Assembly (NCBI GenBank): GCA_003696125.1
Contig: RFHZ01000630.1
Location: 1-6,022, forward strand
DNA: 6,022 nucleotides
DNA from: Nitrospinota bacterium
GTDB taxonomy: Bacteria; Tectomicrobia; Entotheonellia; J063
Reading direction: 5' to 3'
The notes beneath the pieces were generated by a model. It did not search any database. It worked only from the letters and a program-made list of their open reading frames with translations, and was not told where the DNA came from. Made by a program: the position numbers and the translations under genes. This document shows positions 5,239 to 6,022 of the stretch, piece by piece (position 1 is the stretch's first letter; every line of letters begins with the position of its first letter).

Positions 5239-5946
5239 ATGAGGACGCGGATCTTAGTTTCTATAACCTTTTTCCTGGTTATCTCTTTGGTGACTGCTGG
5301 TGTGGTGAATGCACAGAGTCGTAACTCCTTTGTCTGCGACGAGACCACCCTTACCCTCCCTGAGAATGCCTTGGTGACAAGCGTGGAGACGGATGGTTTC
5401 TCCGGCTCTCTCACCTACACCACGGCGGATGGGGTCGAGGAATTCCTCGATCTCCCCATCGATTATTCGTACCGTTACATCTTCCCCATGGCCATTTTGC
5501 TGGATGGAAAAGAGACCAAGATCCTGGAAGCCGGTCCATTCATCTGGGTGTACGGTGAGACGACCGCCCTGGAGGATTTGGAAGGGAAGGTCTTAAGCAA
5601 GTTTGAGGCGTTGAAGCTCGAGTGCGACTATTTTGCCGGGGCCTTCTTCTACTATGAAAACTGGGGTACACAATGGATCATCAAGGCCAAGGTGTCTACC
5701 AATACCGGTGGAGGAGGGAATCCAGGAAAGCCGGTCGAATTTGAGGGATTCCTTACCGCAATCGATTCGGCAGAGGTGGTCATAGAGAAAGAAGGAACGC
5801 AGCGGACACTCACGGTCACCAGTCAAACCCAGATCACGCTGAACGGTCAGAGTGCCACCCTCGATGACCTGCTCCTGGGAGATAAAGCAAAGGCCAAGTA
5901 CGATCCTGCGACTTATGAAGCCCTGCAACTCATCGTTGAGCGCTGA
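5239..5946 (+). CDS. Exported protein with C-terminal DUF5666-like domain
   Basis: A 235-residue protein. A Sec signal peptide is clear: MRTR, a hydrophobic core at about 5-20, and a VNA/QS cleavage site after residue 25. There is no lipobox cysteine at the cleavage site, so it should be released to the periplasm or outside. Residues about 30-152 form a domain I do not recognise, with beta-rich and aromatic stretches and two cysteines (33 and 129) that could pair. A glycine-rich linker follows (155-165). Residues about 166-235 resemble DUF5666: FEGFLTAIDSAEVVIE, then TVTSQTQI, LDDLLLGDKAKAKY and EALQLIVER, a small beta-barrel-like fold of unknown function common in exported proteins. The start is set by AAGGAGG at 5224-5230. 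The promoter region carries Pho-box-like repeats, so regulation by a PhoB-type response regulator is possible. The gene is transcribed away from the cyclase group and appears to be its own unit. Export is well supported; function is unknown. Confidence 0.85.
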   Translation: MRTRILVSITFFLVISLVTAGVVNAQSRNSFVCDETTLTLPENALVTSVETDGFSGSLTYTTADGVEEFLDLPIDYSYRYIFPMAILLDGKETKILEAGPFIWVYGETTALEDLEGKVLSKFEALKLECDYFAGAFFYYENWGTQWIIKAKVSTNTGGGGNPGKPVEFEGFLTAIDSAEVVIEKEGTQRTLTVTSQTQITLNGQSATLDDLLLGDKAKAKYDPATYEALQLIVER

Positions 5947-5984
5947 GTCGCGATGACGAGCGATTAAGAGTTTTTGCACAACTA

Positions 5985-6008
5985 CTCTCTTGCAGGAAGA
6001 TTAGAGAG
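5985..6008. repeat. 6-bp inverted repeat downstream of the exported-protein gene
   Basis: CTCTCT, twelve bases, AGAGAG, 38 bp after the stop codon. The stem is short and no T-run follows within the window, so it is at best part of a terminator or a chance hairpin. Nothing else is seen in the last 76 bases. Confidence 0.2.
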
Positions 6009-6022
6009 CAGGTAAGCTAATA

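Noticed and set aside
5948-5975. TCGC/GCGA hairpin followed by TTTTT after the exported-protein gene
   Set aside because: Four pairs with an eight-base loop and a seven-base gap before the T-run is too weak for an intrinsic terminator call.

Overview
The window carries four protein genes in two divergent groups and no rRNA, tRNA or CRISPR array. Base composition is moderately GC-rich in the genes, with an AT-richer promoter region near 5040-5120. The gene content suggests an environmental bacterium with many large cyclase-ATPase-TPR signalling proteins. Chloroflexota, Tectomicrobia-like lineages and Deltaproteobacteria are all plausible. A Chloroflexota-type genome is my weak first guess, and nothing here fixes the phylum.

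Minus-strand group, read from right to left: (1) 4716-961 encodes a 1251-residue signalling protein made of a double zinc ribbon, a class III nucleotide cyclase domain, a STAND/AAA-type ATPase and a long TPR superhelix. (2) 941-675, only 19 nt further on, encodes an 88-residue DUF4242 (SCO4226-like) protein. (3) 591-1, after an 83-nt gap, encodes the first 197 residues of a thiamine-diphosphate 2-oxo-acid decarboxylase of the phenylpyruvate/indolepyruvate decarboxylase type, cut by the window edge. Same strand, short gaps and good ribosome-binding sites suggest one transcription unit.

Divergent intergenic region, 4717-5238: this 522-bp stretch has no convincing gene but is rich in structure. 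It holds two perfect small inverted repeats (4821-4840 and 4862-4889), an inverted element built from 9-bp CGCAGAG-type units (4939-5030), and an apparent regulated promoter. That promoter consists of three 8-bp boxes at exact 11-bp spacing (5112-5141), very like the cyanobacterial Pho box, followed nine bases later by an extended -10 (5148-5156).

Plus-strand gene, 5239-5946: a 235-residue exported protein with a Sec signal peptide, an N-terminal domain I do not recognise, a glycine-rich linker and a C-terminal domain resembling DUF5666. The upstream boxes suggest it is made under control of an OmpR/PhoB-family response regulator, possibly in phosphate limitation. The last 76 bases hold no gene.

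How the parts work together is inference. The cyclase-ATPase-TPR protein looks like a cytoplasmic sensor or scaffold that may be co-expressed with a small metal-binding-family protein and an aromatic 2-oxo-acid decarboxylase. The exported protein appears to be a separate unit. The most notable points are the Pho-box-like promoter and the missing canonical substrate-selecting residues in the cyclase domain (Gln117 and Gly190).
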